From Rhizobium sp. BK602 (GTDB taxonomy: Bacteria > Pseudomonadota > Alphaproteobacteria > Rhizobiales > Rhizobiaceae): 64,000 bases of DNA. Positions within the stretch are counted from its first letter, which is position 1. Each line of letters opens with the position of its first letter. The stretch is from assembly GCF_014195095.1 (NCBI RefSeq), contig NZ_JACIBC010000007.1, positions 248,001 to 312,000 of the forward strand, given 5' to 3'. Below, one piece after another: positions 7,931 to 15,778 of the stretch. The position numbers and the translations under genes are program-made. A model generated the notes under the pieces. It did not search any database. It was not told the origin of the DNA and worked only from the letters and a program-made list of their open reading frames with translations.

Positions 7931-7989
7931 CGCGGCCCTTTAGCGACTTGTTTAACGTGGCTGCAAGCCGGCCGGCCAAATCACCACGG
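7931..7989 (-). ncRNA. SAM-II riboswitch (metA RNA motif)
   Basis: Reading the minus strand, the conserved SAM-II landmarks occur in order: CGTGGTGATTTGGCC, CTTGCAGCCACG, TTAAA and GTCGCTAAAGGG. CGTGG (7984-7988) pairs with CCACG to form P1, and the 3' GCTAAAG segment is the conserved pseudoknot strand. This RNA class binds S-adenosylmethionine and occurs upstream of metA, metX and metC in alphaproteobacteria. It lies about 60 bases upstream of metA, with a terminator hairpin between them. Confidence 0.9.
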
Positions 7990-8054
7990 GAAGAACTCAA
8001 TAGACCTGCTGTCTCGGTTGGTCAATGGGGCGTTCTTGACGGGCCTCAATGGCC

Positions 8055-8230
8055 GCCTCGCCCTTCGAGGCTCCGGCTTGCAGCCTCCGCACCTCTCGGT
8101 GAGGCGGAGCGGGCTCGTTGCCACGACAAAGCAGAGATGAAGGATGAGCCCGTGGTGTGACTAGGCGAAAAGATCAGCCCTCATGCTGAGGTGACCCGCA
8201 GGGCCATCTCAAAGCACGAGGGCGGGTGGT
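8055..8230. repeat. Intergenic palindromic repeat-like sequence between metA leader and Nudix gene
   Basis: No gene is visible here. The stretch contains several complementary segments, for example GAGGCTCCGGC and GCCTCCGCACCTC, TCGGTGAGGCGGAG, and a CTCATGCTGAGGTG stem followed by CAAAGCACGAGGGCGGG. This is typical of mosaic intergenic elements in rhizobial genomes. No second copy was found in this window, so assignment as a repeat is by resemblance only. Confidence 0.35.
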
Positions 8231-8272
8231 GGCCGGCCAAGCGGGTGCTGGGTCCCCGATGCTGGCGGCCGC

Positions 8273-8698
8273 CTATAGATGATCGAGGAGCGCGTCCATG
8301 CCGTAGCCGAGACGGCGTTTCGCTTCGGCAATCGGCAGCCAGAAGAAGCGGAAGCAGATCGGAGGACTGCCGTCGAAGGGCGTCATCTCGAAGTGCTGCC
8401 AGGTGGCGGGCGTCGCCTCGGGCAGGTCGCAACGGAAATAATGCCGGCGATGGTGGTGCTGGCGACCATCCTTGTCGAACCGGTAATCGTTACTGCCGAG
8501 CGGGCGCAGATTGGTCGCCGCCAGACCCGTCTCCTCCTCGAATTCGCGCGCGGCGGCGGTTGCGATGTCCTCGCCGTCCTCGACGGTTCCGCCCGGAACC
8601 TGAAGCGCGACCGTCGGAAAATCTGGCTCGTCGAAGACCAGCAGATCCCGGCCGCGCAATGCGTAGATCAGAACCTTTTCGGCATAAAGCGGCATCAT
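8273..8698 (-). CDS. Nudix hydrolase
   Basis: The 141-residue protein carries a complete Nudix box at residues 37-59: GGTVEDGEDI, then AAAREFEEETGL, matching GX5EX7REUXEEXGU. Nudix enzymes cleave nucleoside diphosphate-linked compounds; the substrate cannot be read from this sequence. The start overlaps the stop of the upstream MoxR ATPase gene by ATGA, so it is translationally coupled to moxR. Whether it works with MoxR or only shares the transcript is unknown. Confidence 0.88.
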   Translation of the reverse strand: MMPLYAEKVLIYALRGRDLLVFDEPDFPTVALQVPGGTVEDGEDIATAAAREFEEETGLAATNLRPLGSNDYRFDKDGRQHHHRRHYFRCDLPEATPATWQHFEMTPFDGSPPICFRFFWLPIAEAKRRLGYGMDALLDHL

Positions 8699-9537
8699 TT
8701 CCCCTGACCGCGCGCCATGAAGGCCAGACGTTCGAAGAGGTGGACATCCTGTTCGTTCTTCAACAGCGCGCCATGCAGCTTCGGCAGCACGTTCTTCGCA
8801 TCGCCGCGCAGGGTGGCGGGATCGACATCGTCGGCGACGAGAAGGCGGATCCAGTCGAGCGCCTCCGAGGTCGAAGGTTTCTTCTTGAGGCCCGGCGCGT
8901 CGCGGATCTCGAAGAATTGCGTCAGTGCCGCACGTACCAGCGCCTGCTTGATGCCGGGATAGTGCACCGCGACGATGCGCTCCAGCGTTTCGGCGTCGGG
9001 GAAGCGGATATAATGGAAGAAGCAGCGGCGCAGGAAGGCGTCCGGCAGCTCCTTCTCATTGTTCGAGGTGATGATGACGATCGGCCGGATGGCGGCGCGG
9101 ACCGTCTCGCCGGTCTCGTAGACATGGAACTCCATGCGGTCGAGTTCCTGCAGCAGATCGTTTGGAAATTCGATGTCCGCCTTGTCGATCTCGTCGATCA
9201 GCAGCACGCATTTTGCCGGCGAGGTGAAGGCCTGCCAGATCTTGCCCCGGCGAATATAATTGCGCACATCATGGACGCGCTCGTCGCCCAGCTGGCTGTC
9301 ACGCAGGCGCGAGACGGCGTCATATTCGTAGAGGCCCTGCTGCGCCTTGGTGGTGGATTTGATGTTCCATTCGATCAGCTCGAGGCCGAGGGCGGCGGCG
9401 ACCTGACGGGCGAGTTCGGTCTTGCCCGTTCCCGGCTCGCCCTTGACCAAAAGCGGCCGCTCCAGGCGAATGGCGGCATTGACGGCCACCATCAGATCCT
9501 TGTCGGCAATGTAGTCGGCGGTTCCCTGAAACTGCAT
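8695..9537 (-). CDS. MoxR-family AAA+ ATPase
   Basis: The 280-residue protein has Walker A GEPGTGKT (33-40), Walker B LLIDEIDKAD (about 120-129), sensor 1 region IITSNNEKELPDAF and an arginine-finger region FLRRCFFHYI, the layout of the MoxR/CoxD group. These ATPases remodel client proteins together with VWA-domain partners. The probable partner is the CoxE-like VWA protein at 5753-6940. The gene overlaps the Nudix gene by ATGA. Identification at family level is firm; the client is unknown. Confidence 0.9.
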   Translation of the reverse strand: MQFQGTADYIADKDLMVAVNAAIRLERPLLVKGEPGTGKTELARQVAAALGLELIEWNIKSTTKAQQGLYEYDAVSRLRDSQLGDERVHDVRNYIRRGKIWQAFTSPAKCVLLIDEIDKADIEFPNDLLQELDRMEFHVYETGETVRAAIRPIVIITSNNEKELPDAFLRRCFFHYIRFPDAETLERIVAVHYPGIKQALVRAALTQFFEIRDAPGLKKKPSTSEALDWIRLLVADDVDPATLRGDAKNVLPKLHGALLKNEQDVHLFERLAFMARGQGK

Positions 9538-9703
9538 CGGAAGGCTTTCTTCAATCTTTGGAGCGCAAGCTAGTCGCTGGTCCCGTTCGGTTCAAGGCGT
9601 GAAACGATGTATAGACGAACGTGATCGCGCCGACAGGTCGCATGGATGGACATGTGGGCGGGTCATGGTTAACTGACGGGATGTGCGTCGCAGGAAAGTG
9701 CTG

Positions 9704-11554
9704 ATGGCAGTTGAAACGCAAGCCAAGCCGACTATCCAGGGAAACGAGCAGGTCGGCTACGATTTGAGCCTTCTCTATCGGCTGAGGATGATGTTTTCCG
9801 CCTTTTGGAATTCGGCGGTTCGCATCAAGATCATCTCGCTGACCGTTTCGTTGTTCGTGGTCATCCTGTTCACGGCCTATGTGCAGGTCCTGCTCAACAA
9901 CTGGAATGCACCCTTCTACGATTCGCTGGCGCGGCGCGATACCGACGCCTTCTTCCATCAGCTCGGCGTCTTCGGCATCATCGCCGGCACGCTTCTGGTG
10001 CTGAATGTCATCCAGGCCTGGCTCAACCAGATGACCGCGCTCTACATGCGCGAGGGGCTGGCGCGCGATCTGGTCAATCAGTGGCTGCAGGCCAAGCGCG
10101 CGCTTCGCCTGGCTTCTTCCGGCCTGATCGGCGTCAATCCGGACCAGCGGCTGCATGAGGATGCCCGCAATCTCGCCGAAAGCACGACAGGGCTGGCGAT
10201 CGGCCTGGTGCAGGCGACGATCCTGCTGTTGAGCTTCATCGGCGTGCTCTGGGAACTGTCCAGCGGCATGGTCTTCCACTACGGCGAGATGAGCTTCTCC
10301 ATTCCCGGCTACATGGTCTGGGCGGCGATCATCTATGCCGGTTCGGCGTCGTTCTTGAGCCAGTTCGTCGGCCGGCGGCTGGTGCGGCTGAATGCCGACC
10401 GCTATTCCAAGGAAGCCGAGCTGCGTTTCGCGCTCATGCACGCCAACGAGCACATGCCGGCGATCACCATCGCCGGCGGCGAGGAGAACGAGCGCCGGCG
10501 CATCAATCTCGATATTTCCGCCGTGCTTGCCGTCATCCGCCAGCTTGCCATCGCCAACACCAATCTCACCTGGGTCTCGGCCGGTTACGGCTGGCTGGTG
10601 CTGATCATCCCGATCCTGGTGGCCGCACCCGCCTACTTCTCCGGCGGATTGACTTTCGGCCAGCTCATGGTGGCGGTCGGCGCTTTCAATCAGGTCAACA
10701 CGGCCCTGCGCTGGTATGTTGCCAATTTCGGCCCGATCGCCGAATGGCGCGCGACGCTGATGCGCGTCACCGATTTCCGTCAGGCGCTGACGGAAATGGA
10801 CGACAAGACGCCGATGCCGCACGCGCTCGTCTTCGAAAAAGCCGCGCCGGGTACGATGGTGTGGACCGACATGGAGATCTCCACCAAGATCAACGAGGAG
10901 GCGGCCGAAAACGGCTTCCGTATCCGCGAAGGCACGGTGACGATTACCGCCGGCGAGCACATCATGGTCAATGGCGATCATGGCGTGAACCGCCGGTTGC
11001 TGTTCGAGGTGCTGGCGCATCAATGGTATAGCGGCTCCGGCACGATCAGCCTGCCGCCGATGGAAGACATGCTGTTCATGCCGCATGTGCCCTATGTGCC
11101 GAGCGGTACGCTCCGGGAGGCGGTCTGCTTCCCCGAGGATCGGGATGCCTATGATGACGCCGCCGTCGAGGCCGCGATGGACAGGGTTGGCCTCGGGCGC
11201 CTGAAGAGCCGGCTCGACACGCAGGCGCGCTGGGACCGCCTTCTCGACAATGAAGAGCAGAAGGCCGTCGGCTTTGCCCATCTGCTGCTGACGAAGCCGA
11301 AATGGATCATCCTCGACGAGGTCATGGAAGGGCTGGAACTGGAGATACAGACGAAGTTCTCGGCGCTATTGACGGAGTTCACCGACGCGACCGTGATCTA
11401 TATCGGCCGTTCTGAAGCCTATCTCCAGGCGATGTCGCCGCGCGTGCTGCATCTGCAGGCGCTGGTGCCGCACGAGGAGGTGGTCGCCGAGGCCGCGCCG
11501 CCAGCCCCGGCGGAGGAGACGGACGGCAAGAAGGTGAACGCGCCGTCGCGGTAG
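9704..11554 (+). CDS. Exporter-type ABC protein (ABC_membrane_2/SbmA-like) with degenerate ATPase domain
   Basis: The start is the ATG at 9704, preceded by AGGAAAG at good spacing; an in-frame GTG at 9683 is less likely. The 616-residue protein joins an N-terminal membrane domain with about six helices (NNWNAPFYDSL and VNPDQRLHEDARNLAE motifs of the SbmA/BacA and YddA group) to a nucleotide-binding domain. The ATPase motifs are altered: the Walker A position reads NGDHGVNRRLLFEVL (about 422-436) without GKS/T, and the signature is DNEEQKAVGFAHLLL instead of LSGGEQQR. Walker B WIILDEV (about 534) remains. Related proteins move peptides or coenzymes across the inner membrane. Hydrolysis of ATP by this copy is doubtful. 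Confidence 0.8.
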   Translation: MAVETQAKPTIQGNEQVGYDLSLLYRLRMMFSAFWNSAVRIKIISLTVSLFVVILFTAYVQVLLNNWNAPFYDSLARRDTDAFFHQLGVFGIIAGTLLVLNVIQAWLNQMTALYMREGLARDLVNQWLQAKRALRLASSGLIGVNPDQRLHEDARNLAESTTGLAIGLVQATILLLSFIGVLWELSSGMVFHYGEMSFSIPGYMVWAAIIYAGSASFLSQFVGRRLVRLNADRYSKEAELRFALMHANEHMPAITIAGGEENERRRINLDISAVLAVIRQLAIANTNLTWVSAGYGWLVLIIPILVAAPAYFSGGLTFGQLMVAVGAFNQVNTALRWYVANFGPIAEWRATLMRVTDFRQALTEMDDKTPMPHALVFEKAAPGTMVWTDMEISTKINEEAAENGFRIREGTVTITAGEHIMVNGDHGVNRRLLFEVLAHQWYSGSGTISLPPMEDMLFMPHVPYVPSGTLREAVCFPEDRDAYDDAAVEAAMDRVGLGRLKSRLDTQARWDRLLDNEEQKAVGFAHLLLTKPKWIILDEVMEGLELEIQTKFSALLTEFTDATVIYIGRSEAYLQAMSPRVLHLQALVPHEEVVAEAAPPAPAEETDGKKVNAPSR

Positions 11555-11564
11555 CGGGAAGCCC

Positions 11565-11978
11565 TCAGGAGCGCTGCGCGGATTTCTTGGGGCGGCCGCC
11601 CTTGGCGCCATTCGCGCGACTGGCCGCAATTTTTGCAGGCGAGCGGGATTGGCCGCCACGGCGTTGCGCGTCCATGAATGCCTTCGTGCCGAATATACCG
11701 TTCATCAGGCCGGCAATCGTATAGTCGACATCGAGGCTTTCCCAGTGCAGTCCCGTCTCGCCCAAAAGTTCGACTTCGCCCAGCTGCGCAACGGTTGCCT
11801 CTTCCAGGCCCTGAAGGGAGCGGGCCGGGAACATGAAGGAAGCCCCGTTTGTAAATTCAACAACGACGCGTTCCGATGAACTGTCGAAGCGGACTGACGC
11901 TGGAATGGGCCTTTCCGCGCGTTCAGCCTCCCAGCGGCGCTTCGCCTGGGCCAGTTCTGCATCCGTGACCTCAACCAT
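11565..11978 (-). CDS. DUF2442 domain-containing protein
   Basis: The 137-residue product carries the DUF2442 fold in its middle (about residues 25-95, including VRFDSSSERVVVEFTNGASF and an LHWESLDVDYTIAGL segment), with a charged N-terminal helix and a basic, probably disordered tail (NGAKGGRPKKSAQRS) that could bind nucleic acid. It overlaps the preceding DUF4160 gene by eight bases. DUF4160-DUF2442 pairs recur in bacteria and have been suggested to be toxin-antitoxin-like. No activity can be read from the sequence. Confidence 0.75.
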   Translation of the reverse strand: MVEVTDAELAQAKRRWEAERAERPIPASVRFDSSSERVVVEFTNGASFMFPARSLQGLEEATVAQLGEVELLGETGLHWESLDVDYTIAGLMNGIFGTKAFMDAQRRGGQSRSPAKIAASRANGAKGGRPKKSAQRS

Positions 11979-12198
11979 GATACTTTCTCCAAGTGTCGAG
12001 GAACAATTGCTGGTTTTCCTCTATCACAGCGACCGCCCGGCGAACGTCTCTGTCCGACATTCCGCCCTGCGTGATAACAGTCAAGCTGACGATATCGATA
12101 CGCGCTTCCCCTTCGCCGACAACATGCGCATGGGGAGGCTCGTGATCGGCTGTATAAATAACGAAGCGCATCCCATGCTGGCGCAGAAGCGTGACCAT
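11971..12198 (-). CDS. DUF4160 domain-containing small protein
   Basis: The 75-residue protein matches DUF4160: an N-terminal strand pair with the conserved HEPPHAHV motif (residues 19-26), then GEARIDIVSL and a C-terminal helix ending LFLDTWRKYHG. It is the first gene of a two-gene unit with DUF2442, overlapping it by eight bases, as in other DUF4160/DUF2442 operons. A role as the small partner of a toxin-antitoxin-like module is inferred from this arrangement only. Confidence 0.75.
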   Translation of the reverse strand: MVTLLRQHGMRFVIYTADHEPPHAHVVGEGEARIDIVSLTVITQGGMSDRDVRRAVAVIEENQQLFLDTWRKYHG

Positions 12199-12268
12199 GA
12201 GAGAAAATAACCTAACAACTTAGGTATTTCAAGTATCGAGAAAGCTTCTCGATTGTGTTGTGCCGTCC

Positions 12269-12306
12269 AAAAACAAAAACGCCCCGTCGAGCAGACAGGG
12301 CGTTTT
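12269..12306 (-). terminator. Intrinsic terminator downstream of efp
   Basis: On the minus strand AAAACGCCC pairs with GGGCGTTTT across a loop of about 13 bases, followed by TTTTTGTTTTT. It begins 25 bases after the efp stop and is a strong rho-independent terminator. Confidence 0.85.
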
Positions 12307-12330
12307 GCGTAAAACCGAAAGGCCGATCAC

Positions 12331-12900
12331 TCAGTCCTTGGCGCGCTCGACGTAGGAATTGTCTTCCGTGGCGATGACGACGCGGATGCCGGCGCTGACA
12401 TGCGGCGGGACCATGGTGCGTACGCCGTTCGACAGAATTGCCGGCTTGTAGGAAGAGGATGCCGTCTGGCCCTTGACGACCGGTTCGGTCTCGGTGATCT
12501 CAAGCGTGACGTGGCGCGGCAGTTCGAGCGCCAGCGGAATGCCTTCATGGATCGACAGGATGCAGGTCATGCCTTCCTGGAGATAGGCCTTCTGGTCGCC
12601 CATGGTCTCGGCGTCGACGACGACCTGGTCGTAGGTGGCCGGGTTCATGAAGTGGAAGCCTTCGCCGTCTTCATAGAGGTACTGGAAGTTCACGTCTTCG
12701 ACGAAGGCGCGCTCGACCTGCTCGGTGGTGCGCCAGCGCTCGGACACCTTCACGCCGTCGACGATGCGGCGCATGTCGACCTGGGTGACCGGCGTGCCCT
12801 TGCCCGGATGAAAGTTCTGGGCGGTGAGAACGACGTAGAGCTTGCCGTCGACGTCGAGAACGTTGCCCTTGCGGACCGAAGAGGCGATGACCTTGACCAT
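12331..12900 (-). CDS. efp: Translation elongation factor P
   Basis: EF-P enters the ribosomal E site and relieves stalling at polyproline runs. The 189-residue protein has the three-domain family length. Lys34 in NFHPGKGTP is the residue modified by beta-lysylation, and the proline- and glycine-rich loop around it matches the EpmA-dependent type rather than the rhamnosylated (arginine) type. It is divergent from epmA-epmB at 13052, the genes for that modification. A terminator follows the stop codon. Confidence 0.97.
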   Translation of the reverse strand: MVKVIASSVRKGNVLDVDGKLYVVLTAQNFHPGKGTPVTQVDMRRIVDGVKVSERWRTTEQVERAFVEDVNFQYLYEDGEGFHFMNPATYDQVVVDAETMGDQKAYLQEGMTCILSIHEGIPLALELPRHVTLEITETEPVVKGQTASSSYKPAILSNGVRTMVPPHVSAGIRVVIATEDNSYVERAKD

Positions 12901-13051
12901 AAGACTTCCTTGTAAGTCGGCTTGCCGCGTCGTAGAGGACTGTCGGAACGCACCTCGAGACGCAGCGATTGTTTGCTTGGGGGCGCAACTACCCTAAATC
13001 AGCGGAAATAGCCACCCCCCAACCCCGGCGATCGCGAGAAGAAAGCGTGTG

Positions 13052-14116
13052 ATGGAGCCAAAGAGCAGCAAAGCGTCCCCCTGGTGGACCCGCGGCGTCC
13101 ATGCGGACCGGCGGCCGTTCCTGCTCGGCCGCAATGCCATCCAGGCGGCGCTGCGTAGCTTTTTCGCCAGCCGCGATTTCATCGAGGTCGATACCGCGAC
13201 GCTGCAGGTGTCGCCCGGCAACGAGGCGCATCTGCATGCCTTCGCCACCGAGGCGTTGACGACCGACGGCCAGAAGGCGCCCTTCTATCTGCACACTTCG
13301 CCGGAATTCGCCTGCAAGAAGCTGCTTGCCGCCGGCGAGGAGCGCATCGCCTGTTTCGCCCATGTCTACCGCAACCGTGAGCGTGGACCGCTGCATCACC
13401 CCGAATTCACCATGCTGGAATGGTATCGGGCCGGCGAGACCTACGAGGCGCTGATGGCCGATTGCGCCGCGCTGCTGGCGCTGGCGGCGGAGACGGTGGG
13501 GGCGAAGACATTCCGCTATCGCGGCGCCGAGGTCGATCCCTTCCTGGCGCCGGAACGCATCAGCGTCGCCGAAGCCTTCGAGCGTCATGCCGGCATCGAC
13601 CTGCTCGGCTCGGTCGGTTCCGACGGATCGACGGATCGCGAGCATCTCGCCGCCGAGATGCGCCGCGTCGGCATGCGGGTCGCGGCCGACGATCATTGGT
13701 CGGATCTTTTCAGCCGCGTGCTGGTGGAGAAGATCGAACCCTATCTCGGTTTTGGCCGGGCGACGATCCTCGACGAATACCCAGTCTCCGAGGCCGCCCT
13801 TGCCCGGCCTTCGGCTGCGGATCATCGGGTCGCCGAACGCTTCGAGCTCTATGCTTGCGGCGTCGAGCTCGCCAATGCTTTCGGTGAGCTCACCAATGCC
13901 AGGGAGCAGCGGCGGCGGTTCGAGATCGAAATGGCTGAGAAGGCGCGGGTCTATGGCGAGACCTATCCGTTGGACGAGGATTTTCTTGAGGCGCTGGCCG
14001 TCATGCCGGAGGCAAGCGGCATCGCGCTCGGCTTCGACCGGCTGGTGATGCTGGCCACCGGCGCCTCGCGGATCGAGCAGGTGCTCTGGGCGCCGGTCGC
14101 GGAGTTCGGCTCATGA
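13052..14116 (+). CDS. epmA: EF-P--(R)-beta-lysine ligase (GenX/PoxA)
   Basis: EpmA is a class II lysyl-tRNA synthetase catalytic core without the anticodon-binding domain; it transfers (R)-beta-lysine to Lys34 of EF-P. The 354-residue protein starts at the ATG at 13052 (MEPKSSKASP). It shows class II motifs: FIEVDTATLQ with YLHTSPEF, motif 2 RNRERGPLHHPEFTMLEWY (about 110-128) and motif 3 GIALGFDRLVML near the C-terminus. There is no N-terminal OB-fold, as expected for EpmA rather than LysS. It overlaps epmB by four bases and faces efp. Confidence 0.95.
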   Translation: MEPKSSKASPWWTRGVHADRRPFLLGRNAIQAALRSFFASRDFIEVDTATLQVSPGNEAHLHAFATEALTTDGQKAPFYLHTSPEFACKKLLAAGEERIACFAHVYRNRERGPLHHPEFTMLEWYRAGETYEALMADCAALLALAAETVGAKTFRYRGAEVDPFLAPERISVAEAFERHAGIDLLGSVGSDGSTDREHLAAEMRRVGMRVAADDHWSDLFSRVLVEKIEPYLGFGRATILDEYPVSEAALARPSAADHRVAERFELYACGVELANAFGELTNAREQRRRFEIEMAEKARVYGETYPLDEDFLEALAVMPEASGIALGFDRLVMLATGASRIEQVLWAPVAEFGS

Positions 14117-15165
14117 ATGTGATGCGCCCGATCAGGACCATCGACGATCTGCAGCAGGCCGGGCTCATCGATGCCGACGCGGCTGTGTCGCTGGAGGCGG
14201 TGGCCGATCGCTATGCCATCGCCCTGACGCCGACCGTTGCCAGGCTGATCGACAAGGCCGACCCCGCCGATCCGATCGCCCGCCAATTCGTGCCGGATAT
14301 GGCGGAACTGCGGGTGACGCCCGAGGAGCGGGCGGACCCGATCGGCGACCATGCCCATAGTCCGGTCGAGGGCATCGTCCATCGTTATCCCGACCGTGTG
14401 CTGCTGAAGGCCGTGCATGTCTGCCCGGTCTATTGCCGCTTCTGTTTCCGTCGTGAGATGGTCGGGCCGCAGGGGCTTGGAACGCTGGATACGGCGGCCC
14501 TCGACGCCGCCTTTGCCTATATCTGCGATCACCGGGAAATCTGGGAAGTGATCCTGACCGGCGGCGATCCGCTGGTGCTGTCGCCGCGCCGGCTGGAGGA
14601 GATGCTGCGGCAGCTCGCCGATATCGAGCATGTGAAGATCGTCCGTTTCCACACCCGCATCCCCGTCGTCGAGCCCTTGAAAATCGACGAGGCCTTGATC
14701 GCGGCGCTGAAGGCGAGCGGCAAGACCGTCTATGTGGCTGTGCATGCCAACCATCCGCGCGAGCTGACGGCCGAGGCGCGCACCGCCTGCGCGCGGCTGG
14801 TCGATGCCGGCATCGTGCTCGTCAGCCAGTCCGTGCTGCTGAAGGGGGTCAACGACGATCCCGACGTGCTGGCTTCCCTGATGAAGGCCTTCGTCGAGAC
14901 GCGGATCAAGCCCTACTATCTACATCATCCGGATCTTGCGCCCGGCACCAGCCATTTCCGCCTGACGATAGCGGAGGGACGGGAGATCGTGGCGGCACTG
15001 CGCGGCCGGATTTCGGGCCTCTGCCAGCCGACCTATATCCTCGACATCCCCGGCGGTCACGGCAAGGCCGACATCGGCAAGAGCGCCGTCCGCGAGCTTG
15101 GCGAGGGCTGCTATTCCGTTTCGGACTATCGCGGCGGCGAGCATGTCTATCCGCCGCAGGAATAG
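14113..15165 (+). CDS. epmB: EF-P lysine 2,3-aminomutase (KamA-type radical SAM enzyme)
   Basis: EpmB makes (R)-beta-lysine from (S)-alpha-lysine for EpmA. The 350-residue protein has the radical-SAM cysteines C104, C108 and C111 in VCPVYCRFCFRRE. This is followed by LTGGDPLVLS (SAM and glycine-rich motif), a PLP-binding region near the C-terminus (DIPGGHGK) and the KamA-typical HTRIPVV. It is shorter than clostridial lysine aminomutases, as usual for EpmB. The ATGA overlap with epmA indicates co-translation. The module efp/epmA/epmB is complete here; no hydroxylase epmC is present. Confidence 0.93.
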   Translation: MNVMRPIRTIDDLQQAGLIDADAAVSLEAVADRYAIALTPTVARLIDKADPADPIARQFVPDMAELRVTPEERADPIGDHAHSPVEGIVHRYPDRVLLKAVHVCPVYCRFCFRREMVGPQGLGTLDTAALDAAFAYICDHREIWEVILTGGDPLVLSPRRLEEMLRQLADIEHVKIVRFHTRIPVVEPLKIDEALIAALKASGKTVYVAVHANHPRELTAEARTACARLVDAGIVLVSQSVLLKGVNDDPDVLASLMKAFVETRIKPYYLHHPDLAPGTSHFRLTIAEGREIVAALRGRISGLCQPTYILDIPGGHGKADIGKSAVRELGEGCYSVSDYRGGEHVYPPQE

Positions 15166-15526
15166 CCAGCGGCGGAGATCGGTCGCCTTTACTTTGCAGG
15201 TTTGCCGGCATTCATGCACTTTTTAAGCGAAAATGCTTCTCCCGAATTGGTGCATTAACCTTGCCGCCAAGTGCCATTCCCCAGCAATCGCTCCTTCATG
15301 AATTTTAGGAATTCAGGATATTGCCTCGTAAACGGCGGGTTGCATGGCTTAAATATCGTAAATTTCATTTAGATAGATCTAAAATTACCGACTTTATTGC
15401 TAAGTATATCCCGGTTGTATTTACCACGTCGCTTAGCGGAATGTTCTATTTTACCTGTTACTTCCTGGCTCAGGATAAGACTGCGCTATGCCGTCATGTT
15501 TGCTGTTGCCTGGAAGGATGATGAGA
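15166..15526 (+). promoter_or_regulatory. AT-rich leader/promoter region of the carrier-protein operon
   Basis: This 361-base stretch is clearly richer in A and T than its surroundings and has no convincing gene. It contains TTTAGAT-ag-ATCTAAA, a perfect seven-base inverted repeat (15368-15383), and a small AAGCG/GCTT hairpin near 15225. The GGAAGGATGATGAG just before 15527 serves as ribosome site for the carrier protein. Its base composition and palindrome suggest a regulated promoter; no specific factor can be named. Confidence 0.45.
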
Positions 15527-15778
15527 ATGAACGAGACGATTCGCGATTTGCTGGCCAAGTTCGGCGCGCTTCCGGTCACGATCGATCAGATCGCCGATGA
15601 CGCCGACCTCTATGCGGCGGGCCTTTCCTCCTTCGCTTCCGTGCAACTGATGCTCGGCATCGAGGAGGCTTTCGACATCGAGTTTCCCGACAATCTCCTG
15701 AACCGCAAATCCTTCGCCAGTATCGTTGCCATCGAAAAGACGGTCGGCTTGATCCTGGACAGCCGAAAGGTCGCCTGA
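15527..15778 (+). CDS. Small acyl carrier protein (aminoacyl carrier protein)
   Basis: The 83-residue protein is an acidic four-helix carrier protein. Ser35 in GLSSFASVQLML is the predicted phosphopantetheine attachment site; the usual DSL motif reads SSF here. It is the first gene of the operon with the amino acid:[carrier protein] ligase at 16977, and in Bradyrhizobium and Agrobacterium such small carriers next to the ligase accept the activated amino acid as a thioester. The start at 15527 gives MNETIRDLL; an upstream ATG at 15521 adds two residues. The stop overlaps the next start (TGATG). Confidence 0.88.
   Translation: MNETIRDLLAKFGALPVTIDQIADDADLYAAGLSSFASVQLMLGIEEAFDIEFPDNLLNRKSFASIVAIEKTVGLILDSRKVA

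Noticed and set aside
9551..11281. A 576-codon open frame on the minus strand opposite the ABC protein gene
   Set aside because: Its translation is rich in His, Asp, Gly and Arg with no domain and low-complexity runs, while the plus strand encodes a coherent ABC protein with membrane helices. It is a shadow of GC-rich codon use.
15321..15521. A 66-codon TTG-started frame with a hydrophobic stretch before the carrier-protein gene
   Set aside because: TTG start without ribosome site in an AT-rich spacer; possible leader peptide but not supportable.
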